Source: Oncomelania hupensis (taxonomy: Eukaryota; Mollusca; Gastropoda; Littorinimorpha; Pomatiopsidae). Taken from it: a DNA stretch of 64,000 nt. Made by a program: the position numbers and the translations under genes. Of the stretch, positions 1-12,672 are shown piece after piece. The notes under the pieces were generated by a model that searched no databases, was not told the DNA's origin, and saw only the letters and a list, made by a program, of their open reading frames with translations. How positions within the stretch are numbered: position 1 is the first letter of the stretch; the number at the start of each line of letters is the position of its first letter. The stretch is from positions 30,215,649-30,279,648 of the forward strand of contig CM072523.1 of NCBI GenBank assembly GCA_036898135.1, in the 5' to 3' direction.

Positions 1-3000
1 CTAAATTGTCCATCAGTAGCATACTTAACACCTCCGTCCTGGTGGCCAACGGAAGGCGCGGTCCTTGTGCCGGGTGACGGCCCGGGCGACGACCGATCCG
101 GTATGGACCCATGGCCATGCAAAATGATGGGTCAATTTTGAAAAAGATGGGTCATTGACAATCGAAGGTATTCGTATCGTATGTTCACCTAGTCCTTCTT
201 GATTTTTATGACGCGCCAGGCTGGCGCATTCACGTTGACTGTTACGTGCCATTCTGATAAAATATGCGCCAATGGCACAGGCGCACCAACAATCTGAAGC
301 ACTGCCTTTGATGAAACAGATCTATCACTGACGATGAAAATCAGGAAAACAATCTGTTAACTTTCAATGAAAACATGTTTTTGTCATTTCACTTTCACCA
401 GCCGCGAAGCATGACGCCATAGAACAAAAGAATTGGTTGTGGAGTCAATATTACCTTTAATTTAAAGACTTTTTTTTATGAAAGTTGTTCTGACGTCTTA
501 AAATAAAGGTAAAGGAGAACGTAAACTGTGAGCTACGTAGCATGGCAGATTAAAGAACGGCACTTTCTGCGGTTATTGTTCACCCCCTTACTCATCTACC
601 CCCTTCACTGTTTCATAGCTACATTCTTAGGCCTAAATTTCATCACTCCATCCCCCCACCCATTTACCTATCTCTCTCTCAGAATGTACTAGAAGATCGT
701 GACAAAAATGGCTGTTTAGGTGGTAATAATGATGAACTATAAAACGGTAGTTTTAATGTAGATGATTAATTGCCCAACATGCTGTTTCACTATTTCATTA
801 ATTTTGCTTTTACATTGCAAATTTTTGCTTCTGCTTTAGAAAGTATCAGATCAGTTTTCACTCCGTTGAAAATAGATTTGAACACAAAAAGAGGGTGTGA
901 CTGAAAACATCGGTGCTATATTAAATTTATGATGAAAAAAAAATACGCCAAAGGGAAACTGAAACAAAGCTGGGAGAATAAAGACTGTAGAGCAAAAGCT
1001 ATTTCTGGTCTGCCAAGCCTACGCCGCTGTAACCAACCAACCTGCAGTCAGTTGGCTTGAGTGCGCGTGTGTGTGTCAGCGTGTGCAGCAGTGCAACGTG
1101 GGTTGAAAACAGCGAGGTTATAAATATCAATGGCATGGCTCTTGCCCAGTCATAGTTGGTTTTCCTTCCCATCCTGTATGTTGAGCCGGTAATTTCCCTC
1201 ATATTTTGTGCTGTTTGTAGAAATAAGGACTGGATATTGATCTTCATTTTCCATTTGATGTTAGTGGTTTACATCGACATCAAACGGTTTCAGTTCGGTT
1301 CTTGTGATCATATTTCTTTGTTCCCATTTTCTGTGTAAAGTTCATTGGTTAGGTCAAATTGTGGAGCTATTACTCACATAGCGTGTGAACTTACATTTAG
1401 TTGGACATAAACACACGTGCCTTGTCGATGTCAGATTATAGAGAGAGATTCATGGACGTGGAACACAGGTGTCTTGTCCATTTTGTAGACTTGAAACGTC
1501 AAGAAGTTTTGATTTTGTGAGAAACATGACTTCTGTAATGGAGTGCCGTGTCTTGGAGAGTGGAATTAAACTTGGGATTAAGTGTATGATCAAAAGGCGT
1601 CACTCCAGCTTTGAAGACAAAGAAAACGGTATGGACTACATTCTTTTACGTCAGTTTCTTAGCTTGTATTTTTGTTCCTCGCCCCTACTCTCAATCCGTT
1701 CTTTTAATTGTTCCCAACAGATCTCTGGGGTTAGATTTGTATGATGCTATGTATAGTATTGTTTTGCTAGTGTCTTCCTATCCTTGAAATAATCTTGTCG
1801 CCATCCTCTCAATTTGGCACTTTAGCCCTTTTGTTTAAAAGTGAAGTAAAACAGAAGTTTCAACTTTAGCTGACAGAAACGTCAGATTGTTAGTGATGAC
1901 TATAGTTGTTCTTGTTTCATTTTCTTTTGATCTTTTTATCCTTTTGTCCAAGAGCATGCGATAGATGTATGAACCCTTGAAAAATGTATACTTTTCTTGA
2001 CTTTCATTTAGTGTCACCTCAATCCACTCTCTTTCCAGCCTTGTTTTTAAAAGGTAGTTTGTGTTAATAGAAACACGTGTTTTCTTGAAGTCAGTCTTAT
2101 GTATTTGTAATCTCCATTATACACCTTCCAGCGATTTAACTTCTAAAAACGACTACACATATTGCCCTGTCCTATCCTATGTATAATGCATCTCTCTCTC
2201 TGTGTCTCTCTCGTCACTAATTGAATTATTTAAAATAAAGTATCGCTGTTGCTACAAAATACAGCGATCTATGAACTCTTATATATTTAAAATAATACTG
2301 CGAAATCTATGAAAGCAGTAGGTTAACATCGTCTGTGTTGACTTGTGGCAGTATATCAAGGATGGTCAACATTAATTTCATTTCATTTGGCGATGAGGTT
2401 CCCCCTTCCCACCTCTTCCCTCATCACCCTCCAGAACAGAAATTCAGTTAAGAATTTATTTTAGCAGAGGCTATGAATTCTCTTGTCCCAGATTGCAACT
2501 ACTGACATAAATCCACTAACAATGAAATTTTCCTCCGAGAACTGAAATTTAATAAAGAAAATATTGCAGCAGAGTCAATGAGTTTTTACTGGCGTAAAGC
2601 CAATATGATACAAATTGCCTCCTAATGTGTCAAAATGCATGCTAGGAATGCCTAGGAATACACATATTTGGTGGGACATTACGCAAGTAACCTCATCTAA
2701 CCTGCACTTTCCCAGTGCAGAGAATGGAATGTCTTTTGTCAGGTTACAGTGCAGGAACTAAGTGTACGTGTGGGAGTTGCGCAAAATGTAGCTTGCCACA
2801 CCTCTCGTAATGTCATGACTTGCTCTACATATAGATATTGTTGCCCCATTTCCCACCCAGTTTGTTTTCATAGTATAGTTTATTCTGAAATTACAGGTGG
2901 TTCCTTCATTAACCGATCCATATTTTGGGGTTTCAATGGATAGTAGTGTATCTCTAAAATACGTTTTACCCTCCAGTAGTTGTTTTGACGGCAAATCCAA

Positions 3001-3633
3001 AACGAAAAGTGAAATATCATGTCCATAAGGATAATGTTAAAAGTTGACCCAAGTCCGCGAGAACAGGATATGTCATGTCATTATTAATATAGCTCTATAC
3101 TGCATATGTGAACGACTTCTGATCATGTGAAAATTGTGGTTAAATTAAGTGTATAAGTGCATGCAGGATTTTAGATGAGTGAATAGATTTATGTTAAAAG
3201 CAGCTTCTTTAATCTTCCACTCTAATCATCCGCCCCCTTTTCTTGTTTCAGTCAAGTATTGTTAATAAATAATATGGATACTCACGATTACGTTTACACA
3301 GTTTCAGATGATAATAATATTAAAAAAATATATTATAAATCATTTGTAGCTCAAAGCGCCGGAAATGCGTAGCCACTTTGTGTGCCTGAAGGAGAGAGAT
3401 GTTATACTTGTAACCATATGATTTTGCTTCAACAAATCAAAGTTCTGCCCCACATGATTTTTAGACCCCCCAGTCCCTGTTCGCAAAGTTTGTGTTTTGT
3501 TTTGTCTGGCCATATGGGATTGCGTGATCATGTACATCTATCTCTGACGGGAGTTCGCGGAGGATTAAAATTTTTTTTTTAACAGGCACATTTTATGATG
3601 ATGATGATTATTTTATTAATATTTTGACTCATT

Positions 3634-3635
<2 letters not shown>

Positions 3636-3709
<74 letters not shown>

Positions 3710-3745
3710 ACTCAATCACTCACTCACTCACTCACTCACTCACTC
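3636..3745 (+). repeat. (CT)n then (CACT)n microsatellite
   Basis: About 34 CT units run into CACT units. A C/T-rich low-complexity stretch continues to about 3930. Confidence 0.95.
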
Positions 3746-3944
3746 TCTCCCTCCCTCTCTTCCTCATTCCCTTCCTCCCTCTTCCTCATTCCCTTCCGCC
3801 CTCTCTTCCTCATTCCCTTCCTCCCTCTCTTCCTCATTCCCTCCACCCCCCCTCCCCCCGGTTCCCTTTCTTATTCCCTTATCTGTTTCTCTTAATCTTC
3901 TTCCCATGTTCTCTCCGTTTCTGCCCTCCCAGTGAGATACCGGG

Positions 3945-4066
3945 GGTTTCTGTTTAAATAGGGTTGTTTCAGCAGATCTTTTAGTCGGATCGGGAGTGAG
4001 TCCTTTTTCAATCAAGTTGTGGTCCTGATTCGGCTCTCTGCAGTCCGCTGGACCCTATAAACAATG
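3945..4066 (+). repeat. Family A repeat, short internally deleted copy
   Basis: Joins the 5' module (ccgggggtttctgttta) directly to the 3' module (gttgtttcagcagatctttt through gtccgctggacc), lacking the roughly 400 bp between them in complete copies. Confidence 0.8.
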
Positions 4067-4514
4067 ACAATCTGCCCTCCCCGACTTTTTACTAACCACA
4101 TGATGGTTGAGGAAAGAGTAGGACATTACTGGATGGGCAAATTTTAATTCATTGTAGTATGTAATCTGCTGCATGTTACAATAAATACCTTTGTGCTTCC
4201 TCATACTTCGGATTAGTTGTATGAATCAGCTTGCCCTTTAGCTGGTGAGCTGTTCATATACGTCCTCTTTTGGAGACCAAAATAAATCATTATGCAACGT
4301 CCTGTTTTCTGTTGTATTAATGGAAACAAATGGTTTCCCCACTTCCCTAAGCACGCACGCAAGCACACACGCTCTCTCTCTCTCTTTCACTCTCTCTCAC
4401 TCACACACACACCCAGCCACACACACACAACCGTGTAGAAACGCCGTTGTGATGACTTTTATTAAACTCTACATACGTTACTTGACATTTGTACGAATTT
4501 GTCCTTTTTTTTTT

Positions 4515-4570
4515 AAGCTAACCCTAACCCTTAACCTAACCCGAAGCCCAACACAGCCCTAACCCTAACG
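4515..4570 (+). repeat. Interstitial telomere-like repeats (CCCTAA)
   Basis: Imperfect ctaaccctaaccc units, about eight in total, interrupted by cgaagcccaacacagc. Confidence 0.75.
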
Positions 4571-6659
4571 GAACACTGCTTTGACGTCAAAATAACGGGG
4601 TCCGTCAAAAGAAAGTACGTAGCGGTTCAAGTGTATGTCAGAATAACGATGTTTCTACCTAGCCACACACACGCACACACACCCACCCACACACACACTC
4701 GCCCACCCACCCACATTCTATTGAACGATATTGTGATACTAAAAACATGGGAACAATCAGAGGTAAAACAGTATAATTTCGGTTTAGTTTAGTTTCTTTA
4801 GTTATTGCAGCAAGTTGGAAGTCACAGTGATTTTTGAGGATCTGCATTTATCATGGATGTTTCTCTATGTGGGTTTACTTTCAGATATTTAATCAGCTTG
4901 TTGTTCATGGTCCACCAAATTTATGAGAAATCTGCATTATCATCTTTTTTTTTTCTTCATGATTAAAAGTAGGCTAATGTGGTTATTAAACAGAAATTGA
5001 GCGTCCTTTTGAAGTGGATAAATGATTCTTAAAATTTAGAAGAGACTCATGTTTTCTGGCCTATGCTAGGACTAACTGCAATCAAATTGTTTTACTTTCC
5101 TGATTTCCTTTCATAATAGTGTTCAGACTTGGGCCTTGGGGTTTCCTGCTTTGAGTATCTATGCAAGACTATGTTTTGGGTTTGAATTTCTGACTCATGA
5201 TTGTGTTTGTCTAAATTCTATTACTAAGTGGTAGGCATTATTTTTTTATTTATTTATTTTATTTTTTTTTTTGGGGGGGGGGGGGTCTTTAAAAAAAAAA
5301 TAAATATTGACACCTTAATTCATAAAGTTACTGATGCTATTAAGTATGGATATTGAATGCAGGGTGTACAAATCAAGTGCAATGAGGTTTCTTGTTCGTT
5401 GAACTAGGTAAGACTGTCATCTCTCGGTGTGCACTTCATTTCATGGCCATTTTTGTGGTAAAATTATAAACAAGGGCGTTGATGTAGACAAATGTATTGA
5501 TGTAAGTATTGAGTTCTTTCTAATGACATGAGTCTGCACCTTATCTTTGCGCAAATAATACCTGCATAACAATAAGTTGTGGACTGAGGGCTTGATCATC
5601 CGCTGACTTGGCATTTACGTTCTTTCCCACACTTTCCAGTTAATACTGTTGCATCATAACCACACATAGTCTGTATATTCACGAAAGTAGCTTACAGCAT
5701 CAAGTGAAGTCTTGATTTGTAGTTATAATATTCTCTTTGACTTTAACACACACAAAAACCATTCAGCAAATTTACTCACTATATGTTGATTTATTGATCA
5801 CATTAAGATAGAATTCCAAGCACCATATAAGTATTAAACTTAAAGTGACATTAGGTCGTCATTATTAAACGTAAAATATAAATTATTGTAGTGTACTCAA
5901 AAACCGTAAAGTACGGTCTTTTCCTTTAGGCTTTGGTATCCCAAGACTGTAAAGAAGTTAACATCACAGGCAGGTGAACACATAGCATTATCATAGATCA
6001 CGTTCAGTTTCAGCTGAGCAGAGAGATAAGACAAACTATCGTCTAGACGGACAACCCCATCCTCTTACCCTCACCACCTTCTTCTCCCCCCTCGGCGGAA
6101 CGGCCTTGGGTGCAGTAGATCATTCTTACTGTGGCAGCAGGTCATAGGATCGAACAGTCAAATCAATAGCTAAAGCTGTCTGACGTTTCGGACCTATTGC
6201 CAAATCTGTATTAATGCCAATTTAATGAAAAACAAGCAAAAAGCAGAGGTAATCAGTTTCTGATGTATGCGCTCTGCATTGCCTGTAACATTTGATGTTG
6301 TAGAATTTAGAAATCGATGTTAAGACGCAGGTGCGTTTGACGCGTGAGGATAGCAAATTGAAATAAATGTAAATAATTTCCTGGTCAGAAACACAATCAT
6401 CCATTTTTGACTCGCATGCATAGCAATGTAAGTTTATGTATTCACACACACATCCCATCTCCTCCCCCCCCCCCCCCCCCAAACAAAACAAAAAAAAATT
6501 CAACATTTTTGCAAACCTGTGTGGGTCTGTCCACAGTGGATATGCAAAACTTACTAGTAGATTAATAACTCGGAACCTATATTTCAACAATCACAACCAA
6601 ACTTGGTAAGATAGTGTATATCCATGAGACCTTATAAATGATCAGTGAATGAATGACTT

Positions 6660-7231
6660 CAGTTCAAGGCCAAAGTCTCAAGGTCAACAAGTGTTATTTT
6701 AAAAAAATAAAAAAATACTTTTTTTCTCAAAATTTATATTTTGTAAACAGTAATTATTGAACTTACGATTTTTTTATGCATGATAGTTATTAATGAGACA
6801 CACGTCGTATTCACATTTGGTCAACTTCACTCCAACGTCAAGGTCACTGGAGCTGTCCAAAGTCAGTATAGGTACTTTGAAGTGACCTTAATGCTAAGCT
6901 ATGAGATATAAAGTTCAAACTTGTTGTATTTAGAGATGAAAGATTGATCTTTTATATAAGTTCAGTTTTTGAAGGTCAATGTCATTTTAGGCCTTGCAAA
7001 AACATACAAAAAATAGGTAATTGTAAAGTGGAACTGCTCTATTTAACCCATAGTATGCAACATTGGGTTATTTCATCATACATGAGCATTAGAGGTCACG
7101 TGAAGGTAAAAGTTATTCCAAGGTCAAGGCCATCTCAAGGTCACTTTAAAAAACAAAACAATGTTCAACGTTATTTATTTGATACTTAATGAATGTATTT
7201 GAAGCCGGAAATCAAGGTCATCTCAAGGTCA
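6660..7231 (+). repeat. AAGGTCA-rich degenerate repeat block
   Basis: Exact TCAAGGTCA occurs at 6678-6686, 6838-6846, 7135-7143, 7212-7220 and 7223-7231, with further variants such as gaaggtca and aggtcaagg between them. Similar caaggtca-type repeats are common in mollusc DNA. The motif is also the monomer site of ERR/FTZ-F1-type nuclear receptors; function here is not shown. Confidence 0.7.
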
Positions 7232-7359
7232 AGATCATAGAAAGATCAAAGTTGGTATTACTTTGAATTTAATGACACTGTTTCATTTATTTTTATTTTC
7301 TGGGCGGTCTTTTTTATGTTAAACATTGCAAATTCATAAGATGTATCAAAGGTTCTGTT

Positions 7360-7416
7360 GCAACAGATAGGCGAGTCATCCAGAACCTGCAGAAATCAGT
7401 TTTTGTGTTGCAACAG
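7360..7416 (+). pseudogene. Degenerate partial copy of KDM6A exon E1
   Basis: Positions 7378-7401 match 23 of 24 bases of E1 (10643-10666), in the block encoding IQNLQKSV. The flanking codons on the left also resemble E1 (D-R-R-V against D-R-E-Q-R-A). The local frame stays open and the copy ends ttgcaacag followed by gtcttt, a possible donor. No clear acceptor is seen, so it is probably a decayed exon duplication. Confidence 0.6.
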
Positions 7417-7884
7417 GTCTTTAAGGTTTCACAGATGAATATGCAAGATACTTTAAGGTTTACTTTAACGTATCAGTTTCTCTTTTGGTTTGAATATAGC
7501 ACTGACTGCACATAGCAGCAGAATTCCTCCAGTGATTGCTGACGTTGTGAACTCTGATGTTAATAGGCAGCTATTGGCGAGCTGATGGATTTTCATTGTT
7601 GGCAGCTATTGATGAACTGGTGGATTTCCATGGTTAGCAGATTGCAAACAATGCTGGATATTATAAGAGAAAAAAAAAGTATCGTTGACAAACACCACTA
7701 GTATTAAATCGCATGAACCATTCATATGTCTTCAGTAGAGGTGCAGTGAATTACGTAGAGTTGTTGAGCTTGAAATGTCATCAGGGTTTGGATTTCCCGT
7801 AACTTTGTTAGTTGTGAAATAAAGGACTTTGGGGGAGAGGGAGGAGGGTGAAGATGGGGGTGTTGTTGACGTTGACGTTGAATA

Positions 7885-7920
7885 AAATTTAAAGTCCCCA
7901 ACACGTAAGCATATAGGAGA
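7885..7920 (+). repeat. Short hairpin repeat GTCCCC...GGAGAC, copy 1
   Basis: Matches the copies near 24018 and 34972 with a few changes. Ends pair as GTCCCC with GGGGAC in the better copies. Confidence 0.6.
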
Positions 7921-8727
7921 CTGTAGGGGTGTTGTAGTGCATGAATGTGATTAAATAGTGCTAGTAATAATGCAGTGTACTTCTATGTTTTATTTCTGGT
8001 GTCATACATTATATGGCACTGAATGTGCCTCAGCAGTTATAAAGGTTTTGCGTCATGCAGAGGGTTTGGAAGGCAGTATTGATTAGCGGAAGAACTCGTA
8101 TTGCAGTTCTGCATGCATTGGTAAAATGCATATGGCGTTTATATATTGCGTTAAACTTCTGCAAGTAGTTTCCTTGTAATTTTCAAACCTTCAACACCGG
8201 GGACAATAAGTGTAAAAATGTAACTTATCTAAGTTATCATAAACTTACTTCTCATAAATTCTAATTTCTCATGAAATCCAGAGTGTATTACTCTGCATGT
8301 GATACAATTTACTACTTAAGAAATTGATACAGCAATATTGCCAATAATCCGTAGTCATATGATTATTGATATGCGCCTGTTACACAGTTATTTACCAATA
8401 ACTGATTCAGCCCAGATGCTTGAATCTTGATAAGTGTAACTTTAATTCGTTATCTACGCAATCTGTTCACTCAGCAACAGGGCAGGAGTCGTGGTATAAA
8501 GTTTTCTAACACTGCCTTACATCATATAATGTTTAGATTAGACCAGCTTTTACCCGTAAGGTCTAGAAGCTTCGGTCGATAAGAAACAAGTAATTCCAGA
8601 AAATTCTCAACAATATGGACACAGCAACTCAACCAAAGCTTTTTAGATTTTGAAGTTAGGTCAGCCAGGCTAGTTATAAATAGCTTCGCCGATGCTTCCT
8701 TTCACTGGAAGAGAGGGTGCAGGCAAG

Positions 8728-8870
8728 CTATAAATAGCCCGTAGCAAGCAAAATTTGGAGGCACTAAACAGTGCTGCTCACATAGGAACTGAGCTGGTGT
8801 GTGGACCGACGGAAATTATCAACATTAAGCAAAGCTTCTTCTGGCAAAATAGCGCAAAATTAAATCAAAG
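8728..8870 (+). promoter_or_regulatory. TATA-like site followed by a possible noncoding exon
   Basis: CTATAAATAG at 8728-8737 lies about 30 bp before 8761, and caaag/gtaaat at 8870/8871 is a good splice donor. A related TTATAAATAG stands at 8674-8683. The segment 8761-8870 has no ATG. It could be an internal promoter with a first exon splicing to E1, or a MEF2-like site pair, or chance. Confidence 0.25.
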
Positions 8871-10583
8871 GTAAATACATGCTATCATTGCATGCTTTGC
8901 AAAACAAAATGATCGGATCTATCGTGTGTGTCTCCATCATAACAGGGCCTAAACTGGGCAAAAGCAATCGTGTGTATCAGAAGTACATGTATATAAACCT
9001 TGCTCAGAAAGGCCTACTCACTACAGCAAACTGTGTCAGTGTGCTAGTCTGACATATTGATTCAGTGTCCCAGATCCCTTCGCCCTTCATTGACGAGCCA
9101 CCTACATTCAGCATTAGTGTTAGGCCTTGCATAAAAACTGTTTGTTTTTAGTTCGATTTTCAGCAACATTAATTCTCTGTCCGCTGTACTCGTACCCTTG
9201 TTACATTGTTTCATCTAAATGATGTCCTTTCTGTGAAACCTGAGTCCAGTCACTTTATGAATGGTTGGTTGTGTGTTGATTGCAAAGAACCACATGTTTT
9301 GTTGTTGTTGTTGTTTTTTTTTTTTTAAATTCCCCATCACAGGCATGCATAGCGTCGTCACTAAGTGCATCTAGCATACATATTAAGAGTTGTGGAACTT
9401 TGGTTCCATCACGATGTTGTGTACTACAGCTGTTGTCTGATCTGGGAACACTGGATGAGGAAACACATTTATGTGACATAATTATGGTCTTTGAAAAGTC
9501 ATTTATTGGCTCACAAAGCTTAGAATGTTTTGTGATATGATGCTCTTCTTGTAGATTCATCATGGACTTGCCTGGTAAGAAGTGTTGATAATTTTTACAA
9601 ATTTGCATTTGATTCCTCTTCATCTGTTTTATTTTCCTGTTATATATTTGTTTAACCATGTTCTCACTGAGTTTAAAAATGAATACTGGTTGTATTCTCT
9701 TTTATTTTATCCAGTTTATTATTTTATGAATAAGGCTCTGAAAAGTCTTGGTTTGGACTTCTTTTCTTTTTTTTTTAAATTAAGTTTTTTGTGCGTGTCA
9801 CTTTAATTGTTTTGTAAACATTGTCATCATTTTGAGTTTGAGAAATTGTTATAAAATCAAAGTAGACCAATGTAACAGCTTTTCGGCACATGTATGATAA
9901 AAAAGAATAAGACACAAACATCTTGCCAGCTATAAGTCGAATAGCATGTGCACATACATATAATGATAACTATTTTCTTTAATCATTTCCATGTGCCCAT
10001 ATTGTGGAGACATTTAATAAACTTTACATGGAGTTTGTATTTATAAGGACAGTTATTTACAGACGATGAACATTTACTGTCCAGTGGTAATTATTATTGT
10101 TTTGATCTGGCTTTAAATTGCTGTCCACAACTTCCACAATTAAAGTTTGGAATTTAATTTAATATGAATTATTGAAACCCCCCTCTCCTCCCACACACAC
10201 ACATGAGGTGGAGTGCATGTGACATGTGCTGTAACAAAGTACTGAGAGCATGCACGTGTGGCTTTTGGCCATTGAAACTGAAATAAGCTCTTGCTGTGCA
10301 CTCACATTATTTTCTGTCACTGAATAGCTGTTTGTAACGTTTAATAGCCATTAATTTTGCAGTCAGGAAGGAATTTTATGGTTACACAACTATGGTAGTG
10401 TGTCAGGTGTATGAGAAAGCTTTTCAACTTTGGGAGACAAAAGGTTTGTGTAGAACACAAGGAGAATGTAATTTTGTGTCATTTATTTGGTTACAAAGCT
10501 ATTTAAAGAGCATGTATCCTCCCTGGAGGAAAGGGGAATGGCTTTGCTACATTTTAACATGATAATTTCTCTTTATGTTTCAG

Positions 10584-10710
10584 GGTGGCTATATCACACA
10601 TCGCCACAGCTAGGAGACAAAGTGGACAGAGAGCAGAGAGCCATCCAGAATCTGCAGAAATCAGTTGACCTTGACCCCAGTAACGGACAGACATGGTACA
10701 TGTTGGGCCG
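10584..10710 (+). CDS. KDM6A: KDM6A exon E1 (TPR)
   Basis: Acceptor tttcag before 10584, donor gtaagt from 10711. Phase 1 in, phase 2 out. Encodes residues 1-41 and the first two bases of R42. It contains the conserved GW opening (glycine split from the preceding exon) and an [16 protein letters not shown] helix, matching the human UTX TPR that begins GWMHHT. Confidence 0.96.
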
Positions 10711-12623
10711 GTAAGTTCACAAGTGCTCTTAGATTATGCCATAATTTGTGTTGACAACCAACAGCAATTTGCAGGTTTCCAAAATTGTGATGCCAAGCCC
10801 ATGTTGCATGTTTTGCTGAAAGGGTATACTATCTCAACTCGTTTTTGCCTTAAAAATTCATATCAATCTTAATGTATGCATCCCAAATCAATGCTTTCTT
10901 GCCAAATGATTCCTCAGCTGTATTATAGATATGCACTGACATTTTCCCATTCTCTGTTGCAGGTGCTATTCTAAGCTGAACAAGGTCCACGATGCCTTCG
11001 TTTCCTACAGGCAGTCCATCGATAAGTCGGAAGCCAATGCCGACACATGGTGCTCCATAGGGTGAGAGAATAGTATTATTGTAGTGGTTAGTTTTGCGTT
11101 GGCAAATGATACATTGAGGATATAATGGTAAATTTTGGATTGTTATGGAACGTTACAATTTTTGTTTCCAAAAACATTTTTCATACGAAAACTTTTTGAA
11201 GACTCGTTGTCTATGCATTTTTACCCAGAAAACGAAAGAACTATGTATAACAAAGCAGAAGAGAGATCCTCACCCATTCATTGTTGTCTGTGTCCAGAGT
11301 ACTGTATCAGCAGCAGAATCAGCCTATGGATGCACTGCAGGCCTACATATGTGCCGTGCAGCTAGACAAGAGTCACTTTGCCGCCTGGACTGACTTGGCT
11401 ATCCTGTATGAAACGTGTAACCAGCCATCTGACGCCCTGGCCTGCTATCTCAACGCCACGCGCAACCATGATGATATTGATGCTAACATAGTCGCCAAGA
11501 TCAAGTTCCTGCAGCAGAACATTAACAACATCCCCATGCAAAGTTTGAACAGCAAGTCAGTGCCCACTGAACTTTAAAGTTTTCTATGATTGTTGTATAT
11601 ACTTATTTGTAGTTCATGTTTTTTTTTTATCTTGGGTCAATTGTTTAGTTGTTATATGATACTATTTTTAAAAGACACATTTTTGTTGATCATTTAATCG
11701 TGACATGATAAATCGTGAGAAATATTGTACTTATGGGGTTTCTTCAGACAGGTGAGTGCCAGTTTTACACACCATCACACCCGCAAAGCATTAGGTTCTT
11801 CCCACCCTCAGTCACCCCAGATTGTGTTCAGTGGTCTTGTGTGTTACATGATGCACAGAAGGCAGCAAGATGGCACTTCGCGTAGCTTGAGTTAGCTCCT
11901 GTATACATCCACCTTGAGCAGCTGCTGAGTGGATAAAGCCTAAATAGTTCAAAGAACTTTCTTTGATTACAAGAACTAAACATTGAAATTAGGCCTAGCT
12001 TTGCTTTGTTTACGAAAAGAAGCGAGAGAGGTGTTGTTGTGATTTTATAATACACTGCTGCTCTTTGGATCTCCGCAAAACCATACACTGCTAAACATAA
12101 ATGTCACCCATTGTTTGATCTTGTATGATTTTTAGGTCAGTATATCTCTACAAAATGTATGACTGCTTAGTATGCATGATGTTGTTGTTTTTTGGGGACA
12201 GCATCGTACAGTTTTAGCATACATAACATTGGTTGATTGTATATGATATTTTTTAGGCTAGCATATTTCGTAAGATTTCTAGCTCTTGTGAAGTTTATGG
12301 ACCATTACTGCTAGTCATGCAGTTATGTAAATATGTAATGCTTTGTATTTGTTATTCCTTAGGCCTCGACAACTGCCCAGTATAGAGGAGGCATGGCGCT
12401 TACCTATTCCAGCAGAGCTGACTTCACGACAAAACTCTGCTCCAGGGGCAGTTGCTCAACAGGTAGGATGTTTATCCTTAATTTTGGTTCGTGTGTATGA
12501 ATGAGGTATGTGATTTGTTAAAATACTATAATTTAACCCTTTCTAAAGCTCCTTTTGTTTAGGTAGTTTTATTTTGGTGAAGTATTTATTTCTCTTTTTT
12601 TCTTAGCCTTAAATTTCCTGTTA

Positions 12624-12672
<49 letters not shown>

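Larger units (their letters stand above)
1..10583 (+). other. Intron and upstream sequence of KDM6A, no convincing exon
   Basis: E1 opens in phase 1 and begins in the middle of the TPR domain, so at least one upstream exon exists outside the window and this stretch is mainly intron. I found no open frame resembling the earlier TPR exons on either strand. It contains simple repeats, telomere-like repeats, an AAGGTCA-rich block, a partial E1 copy and a TATA-like site, each listed separately. The rest, including 1-3600 and 4600-6600, shows nothing I recognise. Confidence 0.7.

Noticed and set aside
25..252. Minus-strand 75-residue frame at the window start
   Set aside because: No recognised domain; lies in intron sequence and could be part of an old repeat.
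3624..3935. Serine/leucine-rich open frames over (CT)n tracts, here and at 36.9, 45.2, 52.8, 54.7, 59.4 and 61.5 kb
   Set aside because: They are translations of dinucleotide repeats in several frames at once, with no start context or homology.
9255..9659. Overlapping 134- and 86-residue frames in the KDM6A intron
   Set aside because: Both cross a T/G-rich low-complexity tract and have no recognisable domain or splice context.
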